In this document: in pieces, positions 44,868 through 54,802 of the stretch
Layout: each line of letters starts with the position of its first letter
Numbering within the stretch: position 1 is the first letter of the stretch
From: Treponema sp.
GTDB taxonomy: Bacteria > Spirochaetota > Spirochaetia > Treponematales > Treponemataceae
Direction of reading: 5' to 3'
Length of the DNA stretch: 64,000 bases
Assembly: GCA_016281495.1 (NCBI GenBank)
Contig: JAEEIU010000022.1
Span: 1-64,000, forward strand
Translations under genes and position numbers: made by a program
The notes under the pieces: model-generated
Databases searched by the model: none
What the model was told of the DNA's origin: nothing
The model's input: the letters and a program-made list of their open reading frames with translations, nothing else

Positions 44868-45995
44868 CTATTTTTTTATCTTGAGGTAATTCCAGATATC
44901 GCTGTCTTCCTGGCCTATTCTCCAGAATCCTATTTTCTGAATGCCGGCGCTCTGGTACATCTTGCTGCGTTCAACCAGAGAATATGCGTCATCAAAATAT
45001 GCCTCAACATGAGTTTTTGCGTCAAAGGAAACATGAGCCACTCCATTGTCGCGTTCGATTCTGTGGGCATCGTTTTCTTTCATGATGCGGTTCATGCTTG
45101 TGTAAATCCATGCGTCGCTGTAACAGTAGTCTTCCCATGAACGTCCGTAGAAGGGGAGGCCCATAATCAGCTTTTCCTGTGGTATTACGGTTTTTGCATA
45201 GCCGGCAACTTTCTTGCACCAGTCCATGCTGGCAACGGGACCCGGCTTGCTGCCTGACCAGTGTTCATCGTATGCCATTATCAGAATGCGGTCTACCAGC
45301 GGTTCAATTTTTTTGTAATTGAATATGTCATCGCTTATTGCCCTTGTGCGTGCGGGTAGGGCAACAGAAAGAATTTTATTTGGCCCAATCCGTTTCCTGA
45401 TGTCCTTTAGGTAGGTCAGGAAATTGCCTGCGTCTCTTGCTCCGATGTTTTCATAGTCAATTTGAATGCCGTCATATTTTTTTGATGCGCTTTCGATTGC
45501 GTCAAGTATGCCCTTGTATTCTTTTGTTCCCGGTGTCATTGAAAAATGTGTCAGGGCTCGTCCGGTGCATGTTACAACAAGATGAATGCGGCCCTTGAAT
45601 CCTGCAAACTGCTTTGGGTTTGGAATTGAACTTAACTCACCGTAGCTGTTCACGTCTGCGCTAAAATAACAGAGGTCTGTAATCGGCATGTCCTTTGAAA
45701 AATATTTTTCGCGGGAGGTCATCACGTATCCCCATATCTCATTGAATTCCAGAGGGTCATCTTTTATTACGGGCTTGATGTATGCTGTGGGATATTTGCT
45801 CCAGTCGATTTTGTCCTCGGGTGCTTCTTCCGCCTTTTGTTCGCCTGCATTTTCTGCGTTGCCAGTTTGTGCGGTTTCTTCTGCCTGAGGTGCTGTGGCT
45901 TCAGTATTCTCTTTTTTTCCTTTTGCCAGAATCGGACTGAACGTAGCGGCCAACATTAAACATGCAAGGGCAATGATTCTTTTGTTTCTTTTCAT
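44868..45995 (-). CDS. exported GH18-like glycoside hydrolase
   Basis: The 375-residue protein begins with a signal peptide ending SPILAKGKK, then an acidic linker to about residue 65. The catalytic barrel carries KYDGIQIDYENIG near residue 190, matching the GH18 DxxDxDxE motif with variation at the first positions. ILIMAYDEHWSGSKPGPVAS follows near residue 242. GH18 enzymes cut chitin, peptidoglycan-related or other N-acetylglucosaminyl chains; this one resembles the spore-germination-type members. No chitin-binding domain is seen. Confidence 0.82.
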   Translation of the reverse strand: MKRNKRIIALACLMLAATFSPILAKGKKENTEATAPQAEETAQTGNAENAGEQKAEEAPEDKIDWSKYPTAYIKPVIKDDPLEFNEIWGYVMTSREKYFSKDMPITDLCYFSADVNSYGELSSIPNPKQFAGFKGRIHLVVTCTGRALTHFSMTPGTKEYKGILDAIESASKKYDGIQIDYENIGARDAGNFLTYLKDIRKRIGPNKILSVALPARTRAISDDIFNYKKIEPLVDRILIMAYDEHWSGSKPGPVASMDWCKKVAGYAKTVIPQEKLIMGLPFYGRSWEDYCYSDAWIYTSMNRIMKENDAHRIERDNGVAHVSFDAKTHVEAYFDDAYSLVERSKMYQSAGIQKIGFWRIGQEDSDIWNYLKIKK

Positions 45996-46017
45996 AATGA
46001 CTCTCCGTAACTGAATT

Positions 46018-49000
46018 CTATGGCATGTGAATTATTTCGCGGGGTTTGCTGCCGTTTGCCGGTCCTACGATTCCACGTTCTTCCATTTCCTCTACAAGAC
46101 GTGCAGCACGGTTATAACCGATCTTTAAACGTCTTTGAATATATGATGCAGATGCTTTTCCTGCCTGAACTACAATATCAAGTGCCTTTTCAAAAAGCGG
46201 GTCTCCTGTCTCCGGGTTGAACAGGGACATCTGGCCCTCGTCTCCGTCCTCATCATCGTCAACAAAAATCTCATCGTCGATGTATTCAGGCTCACCCCAT
46301 TCCTTTACGGCGTTCACTACATTTTCAACTTCACCGTCGCTTACAAATGTTCCCTGAATGCGGATTGGGAAAGGATCTGTTGCGGATGTATAGAGCATGT
46401 CTCCCTTGCCCAAAAGTTTGTCCGCTCCCATTTGATCCAGAATGATGCGGCTGTCGGTTTTGCTTGCAACCATGAATGCGATTCGGCTTGGAATGTTTGC
46501 CTTGATCAATCCTGTAATGACATCGATTGAAGGCCTTTGTGTTGCGAGTACAAGGTGAATTCCAACTGCGCGGCTCATTGCGGCAAGACGTGCAAGTACT
46601 CCTTCAAGCTGTTTTCCTGTGGTCGCCATCAGGTCAGCAAATTCATCGATTACGACAATCAGGTAGGGGAGGTGTTCCGTGGCAATTTTCTTTTCCACGA
46701 TTTTCCTGTTGTAGGAAGTTATGTCGCGTACTGACATTCCATCCAAAAGTGCATAGCGTCTTTCCATTTCACACAGACAGTATTGGAGTGCCTGCATTGC
46801 GCGTTTTGGTTCAGTGATGACGGGGGTGAGCAAATGAGGAATGTCATTGTAAAGCTTGAGCTCAACGATTTTCGGATCAATCAGAATCATCTTTACGTCA
46901 CGCGGACTCCTCTTGTACAGGATGCTCAAAATCATGCTGTTGACGCAAACTGATTTTCCTGCACCTGTGGCACCCGCAATCAAAAGGTGTGGTGTCTTTA
47001 CCAAATCTATTATCTGAGTGTTTCCCTGAATGTCTTTTCCAAGTACAACGGGAACTCCCATCTTTGTCCATTCAGAACGGTTCTGTTCAAGGCATTCCCT
47101 GATGGAGATGATGGCCCTTTCCTTGTTTGGAACTTCAATTCCAACTGCATGCTTTCCTGGAATTGGTGCTACAATGCGGACTGAACTTGCGGCAAGGCGT
47201 AATGCAATGTTGTCCTGCAGTGCAACGATGCGGTTCAGCTTTACACCAGGGGCTGGAAGTATTTCGAACATTGTTACAACCGGACCCTTTTGGATTCCAG
47301 TTATCTCCGCTTCAATCTTGAACTCTGCCAGTGTTTCCTTTAGGTTCTGTGCTGCGGCTTTTGTCTCCTCATCGATTACCCAATACGGATTATCCTCGTA
47401 TGCCGTCAAAAGTGAAGTGGGGATGCTGTATGGTCCTGTTGGAACGCGTCGCTTTGGCTTTTCCTCGTAGGTCGGCTTGTATTGAACCTCTTCTTCCTGC
47501 ACGGAAAAATCATCCTGAACCTCATCCTGTTCATCTTCGTATTCAGAATAGTCATCATCTTCAACCTGAATGTCGGGGAGGCGGTCTGCAGTGCTGTATT
47601 GTGGCTCTTCCTCGTATTGGCTGATGTCTTCTTCCTCATCTTCACCCTGATCGTCATATTGGGTGTCGGATACGCTAAGTGCCCTTTGGAAAAGTCCGTG
47701 CTTTTGCTTTTTCTCTGGCTCGTCATTTTCAAACTGGAAGTCGTCAAATCTTGGCTGTTCCGCTGGTTCTTCTTTTGTTTCCTGAATTTCCACTCTGGGC
47801 TCAGGTGCTGGAGTGTACTGGCTCTGGCTTGTGCGTGAGAGGGGTGATTCAATGTCAACAATTTTTCTTTCGGCCGCATCCCTCTGCAGTTTTGACTGGG
47901 CCTGCATTTCCTTGCGCTTTTTCTCTATGGCCTCAGCTTCTTCCCTTTCGTGACGCCTTATGACTTCCTCGCTGTAATAAACATGTTTTGGTTCCGGATC
48001 TTGTGTCTCGCTTTCACTTTCATCATCAAAAACAATGTTGTCCTCGGTGGCACCAAAAACTTTTTTTGTCTTTGGTCCGGAGAAAGCCTCTATGTCTATT
48101 TCCTGGGTTTCAATTTCTTCTTCTGGGTAATCTTCATCTTCTTCCTGAATGTCCGGGTATGACGGTTCAAGTTCGGTTTCGTTCAATTCCTTGTTTTCTG
48201 TCTCGAACTGACGGATTATGTCCTCTATGTCCTCCGCACAATCTTCGGCGTTGTCCCTATCTTCCTTGGGTGAAAGTTCCTGTTCAAGATCAAAGGTTTC
48301 CTCGCGGATAAATGAACGGTCGTCCTCTCTCTGATGCTCAGTTATAAATGCGTCCTTCCTGATGTTGTCCCTTTTGTCTGAGTAAAGCCTCTCTTTCTCT
48401 TCTCCTGCATCAATCTTGGGCAGTACTGGAGCTGCTTCCTCAAAATAGTCGTCTATGTCCACGTCCTCTTTGGAACGTCTGGCTTCTTCCTTGCGCCTGA
48501 GTCTTTCTTCTTCCTGCTCGGCCTCACGTTTTTTGCCAAATTCCATCAAGTCCTTGAATTTGTTTTTTGTTGATGACCACAAACTGGAAATTGTTTCTCC
48601 CACGCTTTGTCTTTCCGGCTCGTTGAATGCGTCGTCTTCCGTGTCTTTCAAAAGTTCATCTGTGCTGTGCGGAACTTCTACAGGTTTTGCTTCCTGATTG
48701 CTAAAAAAGTTTTCTGCGATTTTTGGCTCGTTGAATTCCGTGTCTGTCTTTGTCTTTTCTGTCCTTGGCTGCGGGGTTTCCCTTTGGATTGCCACGGTCT
48801 TTTCCTGATCTCCAAGCGGGATTTCTTCTTCCGTTTCGTCCTGTTCGGGTTCTTCGGCTATCTCTTCTTCAAGCTCGTCCTCGTCTATTTCCGCGTTGCC
48901 GTCAAGGGCTGCTTCCATCTGCGTCTGGTCATAACTGTTGTCTTCAACCATCAGGTCAATGTCGTCTATTTCTGCATTTGTCTTTGTTTTTGCAAATGAG

Positions 49001-49551
49001 TTCTTGATGCTTGCAAAGAGGGTAAAGCCTTTTTTAGCAGTCTGTGTTTTTTCTGATTCGGTATTGTCGCCCTGGTTTTGGTCCGGGTTCTTTTTTGCTG
49101 CCGTTCTTTTTTGAATTGCCGAAGCGACTATCATTGCCACAAGGTATTCGGTTAGGACAAGCAAAGTCGTGATTACACCCAGAAGGATGAGCTTTACGAG
49201 CATGAGTGTGTATGTGTCGAATGCAACAGTCTTTCTTGCAATTTTTTCTGCAACAACAATCGTGAAAAATGGAATTATGCTGATCAAAAGGCCCATTGCA
49301 CGCTGAACGGTCCACTGTGAGTCAAAGCAGAACGCTCCCGCCACCATCAGGAATCCGGGAATCAATATGCTGGAAAAACCATAGGAGTTCATGAGGGTTG
49401 AGCCTGTGTCCCAGAGAATTTTCAGAGAACCTTCCGGTATGTAGTTGATTATGTTAAGGACTATGGCTGTTGACAGAAAAGCCGCTAAAATAAAAAGCAG
49501 AATGCCGCAAATCACTGAGGCAATCCGCTCTGTTTTTGAAAACTGAATCAT
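46018..49551 (-). CDS. ftsK: DNA translocase FtsK/SpoIIIE
   Basis: FtsK pumps DNA through the closing septum and activates dimer resolution. The 1177-residue protein has four N-terminal membrane helices (to about residue 155), a Glu/Asp-rich linker of roughly 550 residues and a C-terminal motor. The motor has Walker A AGATGAGKSVCVN near residue 862, LIVVIDEFADLMA Walker B near 970 and a winged-helix gamma domain with SYIQRRLKIGYNRAARLVEE at the end. The start at 49551 is chosen because it begins the first helix. The linker is longer than in many bacteria. Confidence 0.95.
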   Translation of the reverse strand: MIQFSKTERIASVICGILLFILAAFLSTAIVLNIINYIPEGSLKILWDTGSTLMNSYGFSSILIPGFLMVAGAFCFDSQWTVQRAMGLLISIIPFFTIVVAEKIARKTVAFDTYTLMLVKLILLGVITTLLVLTEYLVAMIVASAIQKRTAAKKNPDQNQGDNTESEKTQTAKKGFTLFASIKNSFAKTKTNAEIDDIDLMVEDNSYDQTQMEAALDGNAEIDEDELEEEIAEEPEQDETEEEIPLGDQEKTVAIQRETPQPRTEKTKTDTEFNEPKIAENFFSNQEAKPVEVPHSTDELLKDTEDDAFNEPERQSVGETISSLWSSTKNKFKDLMEFGKKREAEQEEERLRRKEEARRSKEDVDIDDYFEEAAPVLPKIDAGEEKERLYSDKRDNIRKDAFITEHQREDDRSFIREETFDLEQELSPKEDRDNAEDCAEDIEDIIRQFETENKELNETELEPSYPDIQEEDEDYPEEEIETQEIDIEAFSGPKTKKVFGATEDNIVFDDESESETQDPEPKHVYYSEEVIRRHEREEAEAIEKKRKEMQAQSKLQRDAAERKIVDIESPLSRTSQSQYTPAPEPRVEIQETKEEPAEQPRFDDFQFENDEPEKKQKHGLFQRALSVSDTQYDDQGEDEEEDISQYEEEPQYSTADRLPDIQVEDDDYSEYEDEQDEVQDDFSVQEEEVQYKPTYEEKPKRRVPTGPYSIPTSLLTAYEDNPYWVIDEETKAAAQNLKETLAEFKIEAEITGIQKGPVVTMFEILPAPGVKLNRIVALQDNIALRLAASSVRIVAPIPGKHAVGIEVPNKERAIISIRECLEQNRSEWTKMGVPVVLGKDIQGNTQIIDLVKTPHLLIAGATGAGKSVCVNSMILSILYKRSPRDVKMILIDPKIVELKLYNDIPHLLTPVITEPKRAMQALQYCLCEMERRYALLDGMSVRDITSYNRKIVEKKIATEHLPYLIVVIDEFADLMATTGKQLEGVLARLAAMSRAVGIHLVLATQRPSIDVITGLIKANIPSRIAFMVASKTDSRIILDQMGADKLLGKGDMLYTSATDPFPIRIQGTFVSDGEVENVVNAVKEWGEPEYIDDEIFVDDDEDGDEGQMSLFNPETGDPLFEKALDIVVQAGKASASYIQRRLKIGYNRAARLVEEMEERGIVGPANGSKPREIIHMP

Positions 49552-49822
49552 GATTTCCCACCCTGTTTTTCGTCTAGAACATAAGATCCGTCCCAGAAAA
49601 ACTCTTGAGACGGACCATATCAAGACAATTTATCCCCAGTTGTTTAAAATATCGGCTTTTTTTAAGTCATTTTTTAGTAAAAATAACGCAAATGAAAGCA
49701 ACGTGCTGGTAAATGACGGGATGTATGGAATTTCACTATATTTAGCGTAGAAAATAGAAAATAGATAGTAAAAAACACTATGATGTATTGTTTTATCATG
49801 ATTTGAGGTGTATAATAAATTC

Positions 49823-50557
49823 GTGTCTGAATTATACATTGTTGGAACGCCCATAGGAAACCTTGGGGACATTACTTTCCGGGCGCTGGAGACTTTTAAG
49901 GCAGTGGATGTGGTGGCAGCGGAAGATACACGCCATACCCTTGAGCTGCTGACTCATTTTGAAATCCGCAAGCCCATGATAAGCTGTCGTGCCCAAAACG
50001 AGGAATTTGCGGCAAAAAAGATAATTGAAATCCTGGATCAGGGGCAGAAAGTCGCCTATGCAAGTGATGCCGGAGAGCCTGGAATAAGCGATCCTGGTGC
50101 TGTTTTGGCTGGTCTGGCACGTAAGGCGGGGCATAAAGTCATTCCTGTGCCGGGTCCCAGTGCCTTTGCGGCCTTGGTTTCGGTGGCTGGGGCAGGGGGC
50201 AAGACCCTGATTTTTGAAGGTTTCCTGTCTCCAAAACCGGGCAGGCGCAGAAGCCGTTTGCGTGAATTAATGGCCACGGATGCCGCTGTGGTACTTTACG
50301 AAAGCCCTTATCGTGTGGTAAAATTGTTGCAGGACATTGCGGATATAGACTCAGAACGCCGCATTGTGGTGGGACGTGAGCTTACCAAGGTTCACGAGGA
50401 GATAAATGACGGTACGGCCGCTGAAATTCTGGCTGATTACTCGTCACGTAACAAGGTTTTAGGTGAGTTTGCAATTTTTATTTCTGGGAATAAAAATGTT
50501 AAACTTTTAAATGAATACTCCGATAATAATAAGGAGGAAGGTTACTATGATGATTGA
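49823..50557 (+). CDS. rsmI: 16S rRNA (cytidine-2'-O)-methyltransferase
   Basis: RsmI methylates C1402 of 16S rRNA. The 244-residue protein has the tetrapyrrole-methylase fold with LYIVGTPIGNLGDITFRALE at the start, AAEDTRHTLELL, YASDAGEPGISDPG near residue 77 and VPGPSAFAALV. It starts at GTG 12 bases after GAGGTG; a GTG at 49808 is an alternative. The 3' end overlaps flgM by 11 bp. Confidence 0.93.
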   Translation: MSELYIVGTPIGNLGDITFRALETFKAVDVVAAEDTRHTLELLTHFEIRKPMISCRAQNEEFAAKKIIEILDQGQKVAYASDAGEPGISDPGAVLAGLARKAGHKVIPVPGPSAFAALVSVAGAGGKTLIFEGFLSPKPGRRRSRLRELMATDAAVVLYESPYRVVKLLQDIADIDSERRIVVGRELTKVHEEINDGTAAEILADYSSRNKVLGEFAIFISGNKNVKLLNEYSDNNKEEGYYDD

Positions 50558-50834
50558 TAAAGTTTCTGGGGTTAATCCTCTTAATAATTTACAGAATGTA
50601 AGGCGCTCAAATGCAGTTGGTGCTTACCGTGCAGGTTCAGATGAAATCTCTGTATCTGAAGAGGCAAAAGAACTTGCAGAAAGCTATTACCTGAATCAGG
50701 TTGCTGATGAGACACCGGATGTTCGTTCTGAGCTTGTCGAGCAGATTAAGCTTAAGATTCAGGATCCTAATTACTTGAATCCGAGCACTATTGCAGCAAC
50801 AGCTGACCGCATTATGAGTGCATACGGTCTGTAA
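50547..50834 (+). CDS. flgM: anti-sigma-28 factor FlgM
   Basis: FlgM binds sigma-28 (FliA) until hook completion allows its export. The 95-residue protein has the disordered N-terminus and a C-terminal part, SEEAKELAESYYLNQVADET and VRSELVEQIKLKIQDPNYLN, that matches the sigma-binding helices. AAGGAGG precedes the ATG by about ten bases. It overlaps rsmI and is followed by a terminator. A sigma-28-type promoter drives the chemotaxis receptor later in the window. Confidence 0.9.
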   Translation: MMIDKVSGVNPLNNLQNVRRSNAVGAYRAGSDEISVSEEAKELAESYYLNQVADETPDVRSELVEQIKLKIQDPNYLNPSTIAATADRIMSAYGL

Positions 50835-50908
50835 TCGCCCGTCTACGGGAACCCGTTTACGGGTATCGTTTGCAGGGCAGTCTTAAATGGCTGCATCATC
50901 ACAGGAAA

Positions 50909-50938
50909 AGGCGGAACTTTGTTTCCGTCTTTTTTTTA
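50909..50938 (+). terminator. Rho-independent terminator after flgM
   Basis: AGGCGGAAC-TTT-GTTTCCGTCT followed by eight T residues. Confidence 0.75.
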
Positions 50939-51029
50939 TGTCAAGACGACAGATGAAATTACCGTTAATTGACATAAGCAGGGAGTTGCAAAAGTCACAA
51001 AAGCTTTGCAACTGGCACAGGAGTATGTA

Positions 51030-52178
51030 ATGTCCGATTTTATTTTCAAAATTCAGCCTAACATCGTTTTGGGTTCTTACACCACAAGCCGTCTCGGTCA
51101 GTATGTAAAGGACTGGGGCAGCAAATTCATGGTTATTGTCGATCCCATCCTAAAGCAGGTCGGCAATGCTGATAAAGTAACAAAATCCCTGGAAGACCGC
51201 TCTATCGACTTCTTTGTTTTTGAAGAAATTCCAGAAGGGGCTGATACAGAGGTCATTACAAATGCACTTTCTTTGGCACGTCAGGCACACATCCATGGAA
51301 TAATTGCAGTTGGTGGTTCAAAGGCCATCAATGTGGGACGTGCGGTTGCCACACTCTATCACGAGAATCATGAGGTATATGACTTTATCGACGGTTCCCC
51401 GACTTCCACCGCTCCAATTCCGCTGATTGCCCTGCCTACAACAATCCGCGACCACTTCCTGTTTACCGACAGGACCCCGGTGGTTGATGCACGTTCTTCA
51501 AAAATCAAGCTCCTCAAAAGCCCTCCAGGACTCTGCAAGCTTGCACTTTTTGACCCGAACCTTACCGTTACCCTTACGGAAAACCAGACGGCTGCCATGG
51601 CAATAGAAACTCTGGCCATCGCAACCGAGGCATACCTGAGCCAAAAGGCAACATTCTTCAGCGACATGATTGCGGAAAAGGCAGTTGAGCTTTTGGGATA
51701 TGCAATTGACGGCTCCCCAACGCTTACGATTACCACTCCGCAGGAAGTTCTTTACAGTCAGGCTGGCTGTATGGCATCTCTGGCGGCGGCATCAAGCTCA
51801 ATCGGTGCAGGCTCACTCATTTCTCTTTGCGTCAACTCAAGGTTCAAGATAACAAAGCCGTTGGTAGCTTCAATCCTGTTCCCGTACATCATAGAAGATG
51901 CGTCAAAATTCAGGAGTGACAGGCTTGCACGTGTTTCACGCATTCTTAGGGCGGCCCCTGCTGATTCCAGCGACAACGATGCTGTGGATGCCCTTGCCGA
52001 ATACGTAAGGCAGCACATTGCAAAGGCAAACCTTCCGGCACGCTTGAAGGACCTAAACGTAAGCATTGAGCAGCTTTCACTTTCTGCAGAAGACGGTGGA
52101 GAACTTGACCTGATTACGACGGTTCAGCGCAGCATGACAAGTGACGACCTGTTTGACCTGATCAAGCAGGCATTCTGA
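51030..52178 (+). CDS. degenerate iron-containing alcohol/glycerol dehydrogenase-like protein
   Basis: The 382-residue protein has the Fe-ADH fold: an N-terminal nucleotide-binding part with GIIAVGGSKAINVGRAVA near residue 94, and an all-helical C-terminal part. The canonical metal ligands are replaced. The DALTHA-type motif reads AIETLAIATEAY near residue 195. The two later histidines are absent around FKITKPLVASILFPYII near residue 283. Also, GTGSE is replaced by IRDHFLF. It may be non-catalytic or use another chemistry. A gap of 195 bp to flgM separates it; 52178 and the next start lie 20 bp apart. Confidence 0.75.
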   Translation: MSDFIFKIQPNIVLGSYTTSRLGQYVKDWGSKFMVIVDPILKQVGNADKVTKSLEDRSIDFFVFEEIPEGADTEVITNALSLARQAHIHGIIAVGGSKAINVGRAVATLYHENHEVYDFIDGSPTSTAPIPLIALPTTIRDHFLFTDRTPVVDARSSKIKLLKSPPGLCKLALFDPNLTVTLTENQTAAMAIETLAIATEAYLSQKATFFSDMIAEKAVELLGYAIDGSPTLTITTPQEVLYSQAGCMASLAAASSSIGAGSLISLCVNSRFKITKPLVASILFPYIIEDASKFRSDRLARVSRILRAAPADSSDNDAVDALAEYVRQHIAKANLPARLKDLNVSIEQLSLSAEDGGELDLITTVQRSMTSDDLFDLIKQAF

Positions 52179-52197
52179 TACCGGTTATTGCAAAGCA

Positions 52198-53004
52198 ATG
52201 ATTGCACCTGAAAAACTGTTTCAACTGTCTGCCGGACAAAAACGGCGGAAACTGGCCCTGACTTTTGGCGAACTTGAACGCGATATTGCGGGAATTGCCG
52301 AGCCGGGGCTTTGCTATTCATTTTCTTCCATGACAAGGGCGGAATACACAAAGGCTGTGGTTAAAATCGTCCTGGAAGACCCCAAATTGAATCCCGTTTA
52401 TGCCGCACAACTGCAAAACCTCCTTAAGGAAGAGCCATTTGACGAGAGGCGGACATGCAACATTGCCAGAAATGCCCTGCTGGAGGTTTTGGGGACCTTT
52501 CCCGCAGAATGGGACCTGGTGATTGCCCCCCACGCAAGCGAAAAATGGGCAGTGGAAAAGAGGAATTTTTTCCCCGGTGTGTGCGTTTATGCTGAAGACA
52601 TACGTTCTCCGTTCAACATGGGCTCAATTTTCCGTACTGCAGAGGCCATGGGCTGTGAAAAAGTGTACATTTCGCCCCAGTGCGTGGACCCCATGCAGAA
52701 CAAGGCAATCCGTAGCGGAATGGGATGCATAGAAACCATGGGATTTGAACGCAAGGCGCTGGATGAACTGCCACAGGACATGCCGGTTTTTGTACTGGAG
52801 ACCGGAGGAACACCGATTCAGGAGTTTGATTTCCCAAAAAAGGGCATAGTTATAATCGGGTCGGAAGAGCTGGGAGTAAGCCCCGAAGCCCTGAACAGGG
52901 CCACACACGGAACCGTAAGCATCCCCATGACCGGCCTCAAGGCATCCCTTAACGTGGGTGTCGCCTTTGGAATCCTTATGCAGGCCTGGGTTAATTCGCT
53001 TTAA
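52198..53004 (+). CDS. SpoU/TrmH-family RNA methyltransferase
   Basis: The 268-residue protein has the SPOUT knot motifs: FNMGSIFRTAEAMGCEKVYIS near residue 143 (NxGxxxRTA), VIIGSEELGVSP near residue 219, and ISIPMTGLKASLNVGVA-like SIPMTGLKASLNVGVAFG at the C-terminus. The N-terminal ~120 residues are a substrate-recognition extension. It adds 2'-O-methyl groups to tRNA or rRNA; the exact site cannot be told. Confidence 0.88.
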   Translation: MIAPEKLFQLSAGQKRRKLALTFGELERDIAGIAEPGLCYSFSSMTRAEYTKAVVKIVLEDPKLNPVYAAQLQNLLKEEPFDERRTCNIARNALLEVLGTFPAEWDLVIAPHASEKWAVEKRNFFPGVCVYAEDIRSPFNMGSIFRTAEAMGCEKVYISPQCVDPMQNKAIRSGMGCIETMGFERKALDELPQDMPVFVLETGGTPIQEFDFPKKGIVIIGSEELGVSPEALNRATHGTVSIPMTGLKASLNVGVAFGILMQAWVNSL

Positions 53005-53116
53005 GAAATTAATATTTTACCTTGATAGAATGAAAAACCCGTGTTATAATATGAATATTATAGGAAAAGTGGCGGCTGGTCAGTTTTTTGACTGTCGTTC
53101 TTAAGTGGAGATAAAA

Positions 53117-54799
53117 ATGAGTGGAATTGAAGACATTGATCCAGAAATCGCGGCCCTGTTGGGGGATACGGTTCCGGATACTTCAGATTCTGAAACATCT
53201 GTTGATGCGGATGAATTTGAGTCAGCATTGCCTGCAGAAAGAGGCCCGAGAGATTTAGACGATACTGATGATGATGGCGATGGTATTCCAAACGTCGATT
53301 TGAGTGTCAGCAAATTTGCCCCGGTAGAGAAATTCTTTGAGGATGAGCCGAACCCGGTTTTTGATGATCCCAAATATTACAAGACATGTTTTACAGGCGA
53401 GGATGAAAGTGCACCCCGTCTGCATCAGCTTCTTACAAAATACCTGACGACACAGGACAGGAACGACCGTTCTGTTTACCGCCAGCAGATTATAACCGCA
53501 TACTGGAACTTTTTGCGTTCCCTTGCACCAAAGATGGGTAGCTCCAAGACTCCCCTGTGCAAGAAACTTGCGATGAGATACGGAATGGTTCTTCCGTCCC
53601 TGTTCACACCGGAGCAAAAGGAATTCTTCTCGCGTGCAATCCTGAACAACAATACAGGAGAACCAATCCTCTACATGGACGAATGGCTCAAGGAAGTTGC
53701 CGCAGGCCGCCTTACATTAAGTGTCACCGACGAAGTTCCAATGAAGAAAAGGGGACCGGGTGCAGACCAGCAGTACCTTCAGCAGCTTAAGAGCAAGAAC
53801 GACGGTAAATTCCAGAGTTCAGAGAGCCTTTTGACATCCAGGGAAAACGAACGCGAGCGTCTTGAAGTCCTTGTTCAGGACAAGATTACACAGCTTTTTG
53901 AGCATCCACCGGTAATCGGCCTTGACAATCACAAGCAGCCGTACAGTGACATGCAGCGCAAGATGTTTGCCGAAATCAACCAGACATTCCATCAGCTTCA
54001 GAGGGTGGACAAGGAGCTTGCAGGATACCTTAGGGAACTCCAGGAAGCAAAGGAGATCCGCTACAGTCTGGAAGCAAAGGCCGCCGAACTGCCGGAAGAG
54101 ACCGTAAATGTCGGAGTAGAAGAGATTCTTTCCGAAATGACAACCGTCCGTCAGATGGCAAAGATGACTTGTGGACGCCAGGGAAACCAGTTCCCGATTC
54201 TGTCAAAGGAATTCTTCCACAACATGGACAAGGATACGGGATTCCGCGAGAATGTCCTTCGTGAGCTTACATGGATTGAATCAATTGATCCCAACTGTTT
54301 CTGCCGCATTCACCGCAACATTCCAAACCGCATAGTGCCTTATGTTCTTCTGGTACCAACCTACGGAGACTCCGGATTCTGCTGGGAGCCGTTTGACCGC
54401 TTTAACCGCATTACAAGCCGTGGACGCATCGTAATTCCGATGTACCCGAGAAACCTCAAGATTGCATGTCTTACCGCTGTTGGTGACTTGCGCTGGCAGG
54501 TTGCAAAGGAAAAGGCCTCATTCGACTGGATGAGCGACGGTCTTACAGGACAATACTACCAGTATTTTGAAGGCAAAAAGATGAAGGGCGACGTAAAGCA
54601 GTACTTTATCGAAGACTATATCCTGTGGATGACAAAGGAAGCCAACGGAACCCAGAAGCTTGAAAAGGAAGTACGTGCAATATTCTGGCGTTATCTGCCG
54701 TTCCCGCAGGACCGCAAGGACGAACTCAAGAAGAGAAGCCTTGTTTATGCGGAACTCGTTCAGCGTGACATCAACCGCAGCATGAGCGATGGCTATTGA
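53117..54799 (+). CDS. 560-residue spirochaete-type protein of unknown function
   Basis: No family is recognised. The first ~85 residues are acidic and probably disordered (DTSDSETSVDADEFES). A helical region follows, with a coiled segment about residues 240-330. The C-terminal half is rich in aromatic and basic residues (YGDSGFCWEPFDRFNRI, ASFDWMSDGLTGQYYQYFEG). No signal or membrane segment. GTGGAGA lies before the ATG at 53117. It is followed after three bases by a methylase gene, and then a shikimate kinase gene. Confidence 0.7.
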   Translation: MSGIEDIDPEIAALLGDTVPDTSDSETSVDADEFESALPAERGPRDLDDTDDDGDGIPNVDLSVSKFAPVEKFFEDEPNPVFDDPKYYKTCFTGEDESAPRLHQLLTKYLTTQDRNDRSVYRQQIITAYWNFLRSLAPKMGSSKTPLCKKLAMRYGMVLPSLFTPEQKEFFSRAILNNNTGEPILYMDEWLKEVAAGRLTLSVTDEVPMKKRGPGADQQYLQQLKSKNDGKFQSSESLLTSRENERERLEVLVQDKITQLFEHPPVIGLDNHKQPYSDMQRKMFAEINQTFHQLQRVDKELAGYLRELQEAKEIRYSLEAKAAELPEETVNVGVEEILSEMTTVRQMAKMTCGRQGNQFPILSKEFFHNMDKDTGFRENVLRELTWIESIDPNCFCRIHRNIPNRIVPYVLLVPTYGDSGFCWEPFDRFNRITSRGRIVIPMYPRNLKIACLTAVGDLRWQVAKEKASFDWMSDGLTGQYYQYFEGKKMKGDVKQYFIEDYILWMTKEANGTQKLEKEVRAIFWRYLPFPQDRKDELKKRSLVYAELVQRDINRSMSDGY

Positions 54800-54802
54800 T
54801 AA

